DNA of 64,000 bases from Hymenobacter glacieicola (lineage in GTDB: Bacteria > Bacteroidota > Bacteroidia > Cytophagales > Hymenobacteraceae), in NCBI RefSeq assembly GCF_014640315.1, contig NZ_BMGS01000003.1:248001-312000 (forward strand), in the 5' to 3' direction. Below the pieces are notes generated by a model. It saw nothing but the letters and a program-made list of their open reading frames with translations. It searched no databases and was not told the DNA's origin. The position numbers were made by a program, and so were the translations under genes. Position 1 is the stretch's first letter; each line of letters opens with the position of its first letter. Positions 17,012 to 24,408 of the stretch are shown piece by piece.

Positions 17012-17344
17012 ATGGAAACGCGTAGTATCATTCTTACTTTTCACGAGTGCGCCACCCGCTACGGGCTGAGCGAAACCGACGTGCGTGAGTTTCTGGAGCT
17101 GGGGCTGCTCCAGGCGGCCCCCCATACGCCCAACGCCCTGCACGAAGAGCCCGACCACGTGGCCTTGCTGGCCCGCCTCCACCACGAGTTGGGCCTGAGC
17201 AAGGACAGCCTGGAGGTAATTCTGGCCATGCGCCAGCGCCTGGAGCAGCTTCAGCAAGAGCTTAGCCAGCAACGGGCCCGGGTCCGGCAACTGGAAGTAT
17301 TTCTACGCGGCAACGGGCCCATGCTAGATGTTGAGTTGCGGTAG
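17012..17344 (+). CDS. cbpM: CbpA modulator CbpM (MerR-like)
   Basis: A 110-residue protein with a MerR-like helix-turn-helix fold (HECATRYGLSETDVREFLELGLL) and a C-terminal coiled coil (LEQLQQELSQQRARVRQLEVFL). CbpM proteins bind the J-domain of CbpA and inhibit its co-chaperone and DNA-binding activity. The location right after cbpA is the usual arrangement. Confidence 0.9.
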   Translation: METRSIILTFHECATRYGLSETDVREFLELGLLQAAPHTPNALHEEPDHVALLARLHHELGLSKDSLEVILAMRQRLEQLQQELSQQRARVRQLEVFLRGNGPMLDVELR

Positions 17345-17520
17345 GATTTTGCTTGTTCCAGGCTAGCGCGGAGCTGTATTAGGGCCAGCGGCGGACTCAT
17401 TTGGAGGATTCGTAGGCGTGTTTGGACGCAGCAGGGCAACTTTTCCCTTTAATGAGGGTATAAAGCCCCAGCTTGCCCGCCGTGGCAACCTGCTTTCTGT
17501 GTCACCATTTTTCCTTTCCT

Positions 17521-19104
17521 ATGCCTCCACGCATTCCCCTTCAACAGGCGCTGACTCTCGGCCTCGCGGCCTGGGCCCTGGCCCCGCTGGCTTCGCACGC
17601 ACAAACGGCCGACCGCAAGACGGCCATCGGCCTCAACGTGAGTGCCATGCAGTACAAGGGCAACTTCGGTTCTGACTACTGGAACTGGAGCGAAAACAAG
17701 TACGCGCCCGGCATCACCTTCAGCCGCTACCTCACCAGTGGCCTGGATCTGCAGCTGAGCGGCAATTACGTGGAGCTTAAGAAGAACGCCCCCGCTGGCA
17801 GACCTTATTTTGGCAGTAACTTCGCCACTAACGTAGTGAACGTGAACCTGGGCCTGAAGTTCAAGCTGCTGAGTGAGGATTCGCCCGTGCGCCCCTACCT
17901 GCTGGCGGCCCCGGGCCTGACCTACACCAGCCGCGAAGGCACCATCTTCCGCAACAACCGCACGGAAGTCACCGACCAGGATAAAAACTACTTCGACTTG
18001 TTCGGGGCCGCTGGCATTGACTTCCGGCTGGGCGACGCGGTGCACCTGTTCGTGCAAACCGGCCAGCATTTCCCGCTTAACGCCAACATCGACGGCGACC
18101 CCGCCCGCGACGATAACAGCATCGACGACCGGTTTTTGCAGCACACCGTGGGCCTGAACGTTGCCCTGGGTAAAGCCAAAGACACCGACAACGACGGCGT
18201 TTCGGACCGCAAAGACAAGTGCCCCGGCACCCCGGCCGGTGTAGCCGTGGATGCTAATGGCTGCCCCCTCGACGGTGACGGCGACGGTGTTCCGGACTAC
18301 CAAGACAAGTGCCCCACGGAAAAAGGCCTCGCGGCTCTGGAAGGCTGCCCCGACCGGGACGGAGACGGGGTGCGCGACGGGGACGACAAGTGCCCCGATA
18401 CCCCCGGCAAAGCTGAACTGCAAGGCTGCCCCGACTCCGATAACGACGGCGTAATTGACCAGAACGACAAGTGCCCCGATACGCCCGGCGGTGTGAAGGT
18501 AGACGCCAACGGCTGCCCCGTTGACTCCGACGGCGACGGTGTTCCCGACTACCAGGACCGCTGCCCGCAGCGCCCCGGCCCGGCCTCCAACAAAGGCTGC
18601 CCGGAAATGAAGGTTGAGGAGAAAAAGCGTCTGCAGGAAGCTACCAAGTACATCCAGTTCGAGTTTAATAAGGCGACCCTGAAGCCGATTTCGTTCCCGA
18701 CCCTCGATGGCCTGGTGCAAATCCTGAACGACTACCCCGACTACTTCCTCGGTATTTCGGCCCACGCCGATAACGTAGGCAACGACGATTACAACCTGCG
18801 CCTGTCGGATGAGCGCGCTGCTTCGGCCCGGGCTTACATGCTGCGCAAAGGCATTGCCGAGGACCGCATCGTATCGCACGGCTACGGTGAGAGCAAGCCC
18901 ATTGCCCCGAACACCACGGAGGCTGGTCGCGCCCTCAACCGCCGCGTAGAGTTCGACGTGTACCTGCCCGGCGACCCGAACCCCGCCGAAACCAAGTACG
19001 GCCCGGCTCCCGCTATTCCGCCTGCTCCGGTGAAAGCCGCCGCTCCGGCCAAAAAAGCTCCCGCGAAAAGGGCCCCGGTTCGCCGGACTACCCCGCGCCG
19101 CTAA
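17521..19104 (+). CDS. OmpA family outer-membrane protein with thrombospondin type 3 repeats
   Basis: A 527-residue outer-membrane protein. A signal peptide (about 1-30, ending SHAQ) is followed by an 8-strand-type beta-barrel domain (about 31-215). Then come calcium-binding type 3 repeats with the DxDxDGVxDxxDxCP pattern (DTDNDGVSDRKDKCP, DGDGDGVPDYQDKCP, DRDGDGVRDGDDKCP, DSDNDGVIDQNDKCP, DSDGDGVPDYQDRCP). A peptidoglycan-binding OmpA_C domain follows (FEFNKATLKPISFPTLDGLVQIL ... SDERAASARAYMLRKGI ... NRRVEFDVYL). The C-terminal tail is Pro/Ala/Lys-rich. It anchors the outer membrane to the cell wall. A strong terminator follows. Confidence 0.95.
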   Translation: MPPRIPLQQALTLGLAAWALAPLASHAQTADRKTAIGLNVSAMQYKGNFGSDYWNWSENKYAPGITFSRYLTSGLDLQLSGNYVELKKNAPAGRPYFGSNFATNVVNVNLGLKFKLLSEDSPVRPYLLAAPGLTYTSREGTIFRNNRTEVTDQDKNYFDLFGAAGIDFRLGDAVHLFVQTGQHFPLNANIDGDPARDDNSIDDRFLQHTVGLNVALGKAKDTDNDGVSDRKDKCPGTPAGVAVDANGCPLDGDGDGVPDYQDKCPTEKGLAALEGCPDRDGDGVRDGDDKCPDTPGKAELQGCPDSDNDGVIDQNDKCPDTPGGVKVDANGCPVDSDGDGVPDYQDRCPQRPGPASNKGCPEMKVEEKKRLQEATKYIQFEFNKATLKPISFPTLDGLVQILNDYPDYFLGISAHADNVGNDDYNLRLSDERAASARAYMLRKGIAEDRIVSHGYGESKPIAPNTTEAGRALNRRVEFDVYLPGDPNPAETKYGPAPAIPPAPVKAAAPAKKAPAKRAPVRRTTPRR

Positions 19105-19123
19105 CGGTAGATAACCTAGACTG

Positions 19124-19160
19124 AAAAAGCGCCTTGCTCAGCTGAGCAAGGCGCTTTTTT
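19124..19160. terminator. Strong bidirectional terminator after the OmpA gene
   Basis: AGCGCCTTGCTC pairs perfectly with GAGCAAGGCGCT around a short AGCT centre, with five A before and six T after the stem. Confidence 0.92.
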
Positions 19161-19220
19161 CTATTACCGGACTAAGTTTTTATCAGTAGCTGAAGCGCTA
19201 ATCACTAACGACCTTAAACT

Positions 19221-19319
19221 GTCATGCTGAGCCGGAGGCGAAGCATCTCTCCCTCTAGCAACTCCTCGTACTTATTTAGGCGAAGCGGTAGAGATGCCTC
19301 GCCCTCGGTTCAGCATGAC
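19221..19319. repeat. REPIN-like inverted repeat A3 (GCT/AGC stem type)
   Basis: GTCATGCTGAGC...GCGAAGCATCTCT on the left and AGAGATGCCTCGCC...TTCAGCATGAC on the right. The left arm folds ATGCT-GAGC / GCGA-AGCAT with the tandem G-A mismatch and otherwise perfect pairing. It is one of two full elements and one fragment in the 19161-19655 gap. Confidence 0.85.
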
Positions 19320-19368
19320 GGTCACTTACTACTGCCCACCCAGCCTAGAGTGCGTGGATAGTAAAAGA

Positions 19369-19475
19369 AAGAACGGTCATTCCGAGCCGCGCGAGGAATC
19401 TCGCGTGCTGACGTTGTAATGGTAATCCAACATCAGCACGCGAGATTCCTCGCGGGGCTCGGAATGACCGTTCTT
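19369..19475. repeat. REPIN-like inverted repeat A4 (TCC/GGA stem type)
   Basis: Outer ends AAGAACGGTCATTCC / GGAATGACCGTTCTT, with inner arms extending through CTCGCGTGCTGA. Pairing across the two arms is nearly perfect for about 40 bp. Each arm also folds alone (ATTCC-GAGC ... GCGA-GGAAT). Confidence 0.88.
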
Positions 19476-19511
19476 GCTAAGTACAGTTCAAACAGCTTCG
19501 CCCCACCGCAC

Positions 19512-19541
19512 CGCCGAGGCTCGGAATTACCGTTCTTGTTA
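19512..19541. repeat. Half copy of the family-A repeat (A4 right arm)
   Basis: GGCTCGGAATTACCGTTCTTG repeats the right end of element A4 (GGCTCGGAATGACCGTTCTTG at 19456-19476) with one substitution. No left arm is found nearby. Confidence 0.7.
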
Positions 19542-19655
19542 AGTGTGTAGTGCTAGCTGTCCACCTACCCCAAACAATCAGCATTTTACTTACTGCACGG
19601 CTTGTCATAGGCACCGCTGAATCTCGTGGCCGGCACCACCCCATTGTTTGTTCTC

Positions 19656-20387
19656 CTACCCCACATCCACCAGCAGAGCCAGCAGCAAGCCGGCCAGGGT
19701 GGCTACCAGCTTGCGCACGTTCAGGCTGTGGTCGGGGCTGGTTTCGAAGAGGATGGTAGTGGAAACGTGCAGGAAATTACCGGCCACCAGCCCGAGCAGG
19801 GCCGCGTACAGGCCGCCGGTCAGCAGCTGTTCCAGCACCACAAAGTTGCTCACAATAATGCCCGCTGGACCCGCCACGGCAAACAGCAGCAGATACGGCA
19901 ATGCCCGCCGAAAAGAGCCCAAACGCAGCAACAGGGCCGCCATCAGGGCAAAGGCGGCCGGAATGTGGTGCAAGGCCACTCCGGCCACAATAGCGTAGAA
20001 GTTCTGGCTCACGTCGCCGGCGGCGGGGGTTTTTACCAGAATACTGCCCTCCAGAAACGAGTGTAGCACCAACGACGACAGCAGCAGAAACGGCACCCGG
20101 CCGGCGTGCTCGGTGTGGTGATGGACGTGCCCATGCTCCACGCCCTGGGAGAAAACCTCCAGCAGCATCTGCCCGAAAAAACCCGCCAGCACAAAGTAGC
20201 CCACGCGGTGCCCGGGCTGCATTTGCAGCGCCTCCGGCAGCAGGTGGGTAACGGTGAGGGTGAACAGGTAGGCCCCACTAAAAGCCAGCAGTGGCTTCAT
20301 CCAGGTGGTGCGGGCCGTTGGTACCAGCCGGGTCAGCCAGCTGGCCCCCAGCACAGTCAGAAACAACGCAAAAACGGCAAACCACAT
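19656..20387 (-). CDS. ZIP family metal transporter
   Basis: A 243-residue polytopic inner-membrane protein with about eight hydrophobic segments. The ZIP metal-binding signatures are present in two transmembrane helices: VLHSFLEGSILV (HSFxEG) and GVALHHIPAAFAL (HHIPAA). A His-rich cytoplasmic loop (VEHGHVHHHTEHAG) lies between helices 3 and 4. ZIP proteins carry Zn(II), Fe(II) or Mn(II) into the cytoplasm. No metalloregulator gene is adjacent. Confidence 0.92.
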   Translation of the reverse strand: MWFAVFALFLTVLGASWLTRLVPTARTTWMKPLLAFSGAYLFTLTVTHLLPEALQMQPGHRVGYFVLAGFFGQMLLEVFSQGVEHGHVHHHTEHAGRVPFLLLSSLVLHSFLEGSILVKTPAAGDVSQNFYAIVAGVALHHIPAAFALMAALLLRLGSFRRALPYLLLFAVAGPAGIIVSNFVVLEQLLTGGLYAALLGLVAGNFLHVSTTILFETSPDHSLNVRKLVATLAGLLLALLVDVG

Positions 20388-20462
20388 GTAGTAAGTGGGT
20401 TAATAGGGGTAAGGTGCTGAGGTGCGGGAAAGGCCCTTTGCCTTGGTTAGCACATGGAATTC

Positions 20463-21206
20463 TTATTTTTTAAGCACGAAAATCATGCGGGGACTGGTAG
20501 CGGCATCAAAGGCGGTAAGCTGGTAGTCGCCCAGCACTTCCACCAAACGCAGGCCTGCCATGCGGAAATACTCCTCGAACCGCTCCTGGCTTAGAGCCCG
20601 CACCCGTTCCTCAAAGTGCTGCTCCTGCTGCTCGGCATCCAAAAAGCGAATTTCCTTGACGATGAAATCGTGCTGAAAATGACGGTACAGCCGAAACTCC
20701 GTGTCTTCTACCCGCTTGGTTTCGTGCGCTACCAGCTGCCGGATGGTTAAGTCCGTGTTCAGAAAGTCGATAACCATCTTGCCCCCGGGCCGCAGCGCCG
20801 CGGCCGCGTTGCGCAGGGCCACGACGTTGTCGGCCTCCTGGGCAAAGTAGCCGAAGCTGGTGAACAGGTTGAAAATGAAGTCAAAAGGACCGGTGAGCAG
20901 GGGCTGCCGCATGTCGTGCACGTGAAAGTGCAGGTGCTCATGGGCAAACTGCCGGGCGTGGCGGATGCTTTCCGGCGACAAATCCAGTCCTGTTACCTCG
21001 TAGCCCTGCTCGCTCAGGTACAAGGCGTGGCGACCTTTGCCGCAAGCTAGGTCCAGGAGACGGGCCCCGGGTTTTGGGTGCAGATACCGGAGCAGATTCG
21101 CCAGGAAAGCCCGGGCCTCCTCGTCGTTTCGCTCCCGGTAGAGCCGGTGGTAGTACGGCGAGTCAAACCAGGTGCTAAACCATTCTTCGGGGGGCGCAGG
21201 CAGCAT
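20463..21206 (-). CDS. Class I SAM-dependent methyltransferase
   Basis: A 247-residue soluble enzyme. The Rossmann-like SAM-binding domain has motif I LLDLACGKGRHALYLSEQGYEVTGLDLS, then the motif II/III region FDFIFNLFTSFGYF and LRPGGKMVIDFLN. Start ATG 21206 was preferred over TTG 21212. A substrate cannot be assigned. Two strong hairpins lie directly upstream at 21227-21321. Confidence 0.9.
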   Translation of the reverse strand: MLPAPPEEWFSTWFDSPYYHRLYRERNDEEARAFLANLLRYLHPKPGARLLDLACGKGRHALYLSEQGYEVTGLDLSPESIRHARQFAHEHLHFHVHDMRQPLLTGPFDFIFNLFTSFGYFAQEADNVVALRNAAAALRPGGKMVIDFLNTDLTIRQLVAHETKRVEDTEFRLYRHFQHDFIVKEIRFLDAEQQEQHFEERVRALSQERFEEYFRMAGLRLVEVLGDYQLTAFDAATSPRMIFVLKK

Positions 21207-21226
21207 AAGCAAGAGGACGGGGTACT

Positions 21227-21266
21227 ACAACGACAAAGGGGCGCTTGCACGCCCCTTTGTCGTTGT
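21227..21266 (-). terminator. 17-bp perfect hairpin
   Basis: ACAACGACAAAGGGGCG (21227-21243) pairs perfectly with 21250-21266 around a six-base loop. It sits 21 bases upstream of the methyltransferase start and 11 bases from a second strong hairpin. It may end the transcript of the upstream lipoprotein genes or protect an mRNA end. Confidence 0.65.
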
Positions 21267-21276
21267 ATAGGCAAAT

Positions 21277-21321
21277 ACGGAGGTTCATATTTGCAACAGC
21301 GCTGCAAATATGAACCTCCGT
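21277..21321 (-). terminator. 19-bp perfect hairpin
   Basis: ACGGAGGTTCATATTTGCA (21277-21295) pairs perfectly with 21303-21321 around a seven-base loop. It lies nine bases after the stop of the metal-binding lipoprotein gene (21331), so a terminator role on the minus strand is likely. The T tract is weak. Confidence 0.65.
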
Positions 21322-21330
21322 TTGTTTAAA

Positions 21331-21603
21331 TCAAAGCGCCTTGGTAGGCGTGGCGGCCGGGTTGGGCTCCAGCTGCATCTCGCAGACCGGGCACTTGCCG
21401 GGCTTGTCGCTGGCGCTGCCTTCGCAGCCCATGGGGCAGAGGTAGGCGGCCGTGGCTACGGGTAGGGCCGTGCTATCGGTGGGTGCCGGGTTGGGAGCAG
21501 CAGTAGCGGCGGCCTGCTCCGCGGGCTTCGACTGGCAGCTGGCCAGCAATGCCCCGGCGGTGAGCAAAACGGCCGTTACCGTTGATTTCCAGAAAGACAT
21601 CAT
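21331..21603 (-). CDS. Small lipoprotein with a heavy-metal-binding-like CPM...CPVC motif
   Basis: A 90-residue lipoprotein (lipobox LLASC). After a Pro/Ala-rich linker it has YLCPMGCEGSASDKPGKCPVCEMQL, which resembles the heavy-metal-binding domain YxCPMHP...PGxCPxCGM found in CopZ/CusB-type and P-type ATPase N-termini. The usual CPMHP is changed to CPMGCEGS, giving one extra cysteine. It probably sits in the envelope and binds soft metals such as copper. It shares a likely transcript with the lipoprotein upstream (12-base gap). Confidence 0.82.
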   Translation of the reverse strand: MMSFWKSTVTAVLLTAGALLASCQSKPAEQAAATAAPNPAPTDSTALPVATAAYLCPMGCEGSASDKPGKCPVCEMQLEPNPAATPTKAL

Positions 21604-21615
21604 GTGGACCCGGCG

Positions 21616-21996
21616 CTACTTTTTGGGCGTGGGCTCGGCAGTTTCCGCCTTGTGGTCGTCGACGGCTTTCTTGTCGCTTTCAATAGCTTCCGCGCTATTG
21701 GTGTGGGTAGCGTCTTTGGCATCAGCCGTGCGAACTTCCTCGGCCGTTACCCGGTCGCGGGCGTTCGGCTCGTCCAGGGTAACTTCTGAGCTAATGGGGC
21801 GCTCAATGGCCCCGCCCTTCGACTGGTGGGCGGCTTCTTCCGTGTTCTGGTCGAAGTTGTCCGAGGAGCGGCTGCCGGGCTCTACCATATCCACCGATAC
21901 TTTTTTGTCGGCGCGCCAGTCCGAAGGTTCGCTGCTGCACGCGTTCAGGGCCAGCGTAGCCAGGGCCAGGGCAGAAAGTACGAGTTGCTTGCTCAT
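21616..21996 (-). CDS. Hypothetical lipoprotein, charged and disordered
   Basis: A 126-residue lipoprotein (lipobox LNAC). The mature part is hydrophilic, rich in Glu, Asp, Ala, Lys and Thr, with no recognisable fold (for example NARDRVTAEEVRTADAKDA). It is 12 bases upstream of the metal-binding lipoprotein and probably co-transcribed. Function unknown. Confidence 0.7.
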   Translation of the reverse strand: MSKQLVLSALALATLALNACSSEPSDWRADKKVSVDMVEPGSRSSDNFDQNTEEAAHQSKGGAIERPISSEVTLDEPNARDRVTAEEVRTADAKDATHTNSAEAIESDKKAVDDHKAETAEPTPKK

Positions 21997-22063
21997 GAGA
22001 AGAAAACGGAATCTTGAATAAGAGGTATGACGAAAAAACGACCGGGCAGGTTAAGGCCGGGCT

Positions 22064-22684
22064 TTAAGCGGCCCCCGGACCGCCACCGGGCAGCAGGTTC
22101 TTGCGACGCAGCATGGCATCAAACAGCTTCTGGTCGTTGGGGGAGTTGAAGATGCGGTCCGGCACTTGCAGGAAAATTGGGGTATCGAAGGTTTTGGCCA
22201 TCCACAGGCGCCAGCCTTTCAGCTCCTGGGGTAGCTCCGGGGCGCGCAGAGAAAGGAGGTAACCATCGGCCTCGCGCTTTACGTCGCCAATCATGTCCCA
22301 GGTCAGGCGCATGCCTTCCTTTTCGTTGCGACGCAGCACAATCTGCTTGTTATCAAACTCATAGCCCAACTTCTCAAACAGCGGCTTGGTTTGTTCTACC
22401 TGCGTTACGCCCGTTACCTGGGCCGAGCGGAATAGTACGTACAGCAGCGTCAGGAGCAGCGCCCCGGCCAGCCACCACCACGAGGGCCAAATAATGGCAG
22501 GCAACAACCCAATCACGAACGGAATAAGGGCGTACCACCACTCGCGCCGCCACACCCGGGCCATGGCCATCTTGGTGTAGGTATCGGTGTCAAGCTGGTG
22601 CTTTTTCGTGCGGATGGCCAGGGGCGAAGCGCCTTGCTGCTGCTGTTGCTGCCGGTAGCCGCCGCGTTGGTTGGGGAGTTGCAT
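22064..22684 (-). CDS. Hypothetical membrane protein, YcxB-like
   Basis: A 206-residue protein with a Gln-rich N-terminus (YRQQQQQQG) and two adjacent membrane helices (WWYALIPFVIGLLPAIIW and WWLAGALLLTLLYVLF, about 50-90). A cytoplasmic C-terminal domain follows (EFDNKQIVLRRNEKEGMRLTWDMIGDV ... IFLQVPDRIFNSPNDQKLFDAMLRRK), which resembles YcxB-type domains. Function is not known. Confidence 0.65.
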   Translation of the reverse strand: MQLPNQRGGYRQQQQQQGASPLAIRTKKHQLDTDTYTKMAMARVWRREWWYALIPFVIGLLPAIIWPSWWWLAGALLLTLLYVLFRSAQVTGVTQVEQTKPLFEKLGYEFDNKQIVLRRNEKEGMRLTWDMIGDVKREADGYLLSLRAPELPQELKGWRLWMAKTFDTPIFLQVPDRIFNSPNDQKLFDAMLRRKNLLPGGGPGAA

Positions 22685-22797
22685 AAAGTGAAATGGTGAT
22701 TAGTGACTTGGTGAGTTTGCTGTTCAGGAGGCCGGTGCTGCGCAGCTTTCGCAAACGAAACGACACGCCCTATTTCACTATCTCACCATTTCACCGC

Positions 22798-23658
22798 TTA
22801 AAAGGCTTTCAAACTCATGTCGAGGCTCCGGATGGAGTGGGTCAGGGCCCCGACGGAAATGTAATCGACGCCGGTAGCGGCTACCTCGGCAATGGTTTCC
22901 TCGGTGATGCCGCCGCTGGCTTCCAGGGGGTAGCGGCCCGCTACCAGGGCCACGGCCTCGCGCAGTTGCGCCGGCGCCATGTTATCGAGCATAATCCGGT
23001 CGATGCCGCCGGCTTCCAGGGCTTGCTGCACTTCGGCCAAGCTGCGGGTTTCAATTTCGATGGGCAACTGCCGGCCGGTGCGCGCCAGGTAGGCGCGGGA
23101 AGCCGCAATGGCCTGCCGGACGCCACCGGCGTAGTCCACGTGGTTGTCCTTCAGGATAATCATGTCGAAGAGCCCGTAGCGGTGGTTCACGCCGCCGCCA
23201 ATCAACACGGCCCACTTCTCGCACATCCGGAAGTTGGGAGTGGTCTTGCGGGTGTCGAGCAGACGGGCCCGGGTACCGGCCAGCAAGCTGGTCAGGTGGG
23301 CCGTGCGGGTGGCAATGCCGCTCATGCGCTGCATGCAGTTGAGCACCAGCCGCTCCGCCGTCAGAATGCTCTGGGCGCGGCCCTCCACGGTAAAGGCAAT
23401 GTCGCCGTGCTTTACGCGGGCTCCGTCCTCCAGGCGCGGCGCCAGGTGCAAGTCGGCATCTACCGCCCGGAAGATATGGCGGGCCAGCTCCACGCCAGCC
23501 AGTACGCCCTCATCCTTAATGAGCAGGTGGGCCCGATTGCGCGCCTCAACCGGAATGGCCGACAGCGCCGAATGGTCGCCGTCGCCGACATCTTCAGCTA
23601 ATGCCGTGCGGATAAACGTGGATAGAGCTTCCGGGGTGAGGTAGGGGGGCGTTTGCAC
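22798..23658 (-). CDS. nadC: Nicotinate-nucleotide pyrophosphorylase (carboxylating)
   Basis: A 286-residue quinolinate phosphoribosyltransferase. It converts quinolinate and PRPP to nicotinate mononucleotide, CO2 and pyrophosphate in de novo NAD synthesis. Diagnostic segments are ALAEDVGDGDHSALS, LNCMQRMSGIATRTAHL, LLDTRKTTPNFRMCEKWAVLIGG, NHRYGLFDMIILKDNH and LEASGGITEETIAEVAATGVDYISVGALTHS. The start is set at GTG 23658 because a perfect -7 promoter box lies only four bases upstream, excluding the longer in-frame extension. No nadA or nadB is seen nearby. Confidence 0.95.
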   Translation of the reverse strand: MQTPPYLTPEALSTFIRTALAEDVGDGDHSALSAIPVEARNRAHLLIKDEGVLAGVELARHIFRAVDADLHLAPRLEDGARVKHGDIAFTVEGRAQSILTAERLVLNCMQRMSGIATRTAHLTSLLAGTRARLLDTRKTTPNFRMCEKWAVLIGGGVNHRYGLFDMIILKDNHVDYAGGVRQAIAASRAYLARTGRQLPIEIETRSLAEVQQALEAGGIDRIMLDNMAPAQLREAVALVAGRYPLEASGGITEETIAEVAATGVDYISVGALTHSIRSLDMSLKAF

Positions 23659-23662
23659 GGGG

Positions 23663-23670
23663 CAAAAATA
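23663..23670 (-). promoter_or_regulatory. -7 promoter box TATTTTTG directly before nadC
   Basis: Minus-strand TATTTTTG fits TAnnTTTG exactly and ends four bases before the GTG at 23658. Transcription starting at the normal distance would give a leaderless or nearly leaderless mRNA. Confidence 0.55.
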
Positions 23671-23802
23671 GTCAAAAATGCCCCTACTTAACCATCCCTG
23701 CTTCCCGGGGGCCCGCGCGACGCGTACGAGGCAGCCTTTACCCCTACCCCACGGGGTTCTACGGAGTTGGGCAGGGGCCACTTCCGACCCGCGGCTGGGC
23801 AC

Positions 23803-23835
23803 AAAAAAGCGCCGCGAAGAAAGCTTCGCGGCGCT
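23803..23835 (-). terminator. Intrinsic terminator of the DUF4783 gene
   Basis: A 12-bp perfect stem AGCGCCGCGAAG (23808-23819) with 23824-23835, loop of four, followed on the minus strand by a run of six T. Confidence 0.9.
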
Positions 23836-23861
23836 GGGAGAGAGGCAAGTTGAAAGAGACG

Positions 23862-24263
23862 CTAGTTCTCCTTGGTGAAGTCGATAGTAGCAATTCTGAG
23901 GTTGCCGCCGGCCGCTTTCATTTTCACGAACATGCGGTAGGCGCCATCTTTTCCGGTGTATTTGCCCACGGCATAGGGCGTTCCTTCGTTGCTGCCGCCG
24001 TAGTGAATAAAGTCAAAAGAAGCCGGGGAGTGTTTCGCGAAGAAGTCTTTCATCACGAACTCGGCCTGGGTGGCGCTGTAGCTTTGCTTGTCCCCGTCGA
24101 AGCTCAGCTCCACGGTAGGGGCAAAGAAGCCGGCCAAATCGCGCGAGGAGGAGCTGCGGATGGCGTTGCGCACGGGACCAAAAGCTTCGCCCTGAGCCAG
24201 GGCACCCACCGATAGCAACAGGCTCCACGCTAGGGCGAAGGCCAGAAAGAAGTTGCGTTTCAT
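23862..24263 (-). CDS. DUF4783 domain-containing secreted protein
   Basis: A 133-residue exported protein with a signal peptide (KRNFFLAFALAWSLLLSVGALAQG). The mature part has an NTF2-like pattern typical of DUF4783 (VRNAIRSSSSRDLAGFFAPTVELSFDGDKQSYSATQAEFVMKDFF ... GKYTGKDGAYRMFVKMKAAGGNLRIATIDFTKE). The family is common in Bacteroidota, often beside nadC as here, but its function is unknown. Confidence 0.88.
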   Translation of the reverse strand: MKRNFFLAFALAWSLLLSVGALAQGEAFGPVRNAIRSSSSRDLAGFFAPTVELSFDGDKQSYSATQAEFVMKDFFAKHSPASFDFIHYGGSNEGTPYAVGKYTGKDGAYRMFVKMKAAGGNLRIATIDFTKEN

Positions 24264-24395
24264 GTTAGTGTAAAGAGTTCGTCATGCAGCTCGCGAAAAC
24301 TATGCCAACCTAGATTCGGCCCCAGGGTATTGCACTTAGCGGCCTAGCCTGGCAGCCAAGTTAGGGAAAATGCGGGCGTTTCGGCCCATCTGGCC

Positions 24396-24403
24396 TATCT
24401 TTG
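24396..24403 (+). promoter_or_regulatory. -7 promoter box TATCTTTG directly before gpmI
   Basis: TATCTTTG matches TAnnTTTG and ends five bases before the ATG at 24409, so the transcript is likely leaderless. Confidence 0.6.
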
Positions 24404-24408
24404 CTGCC

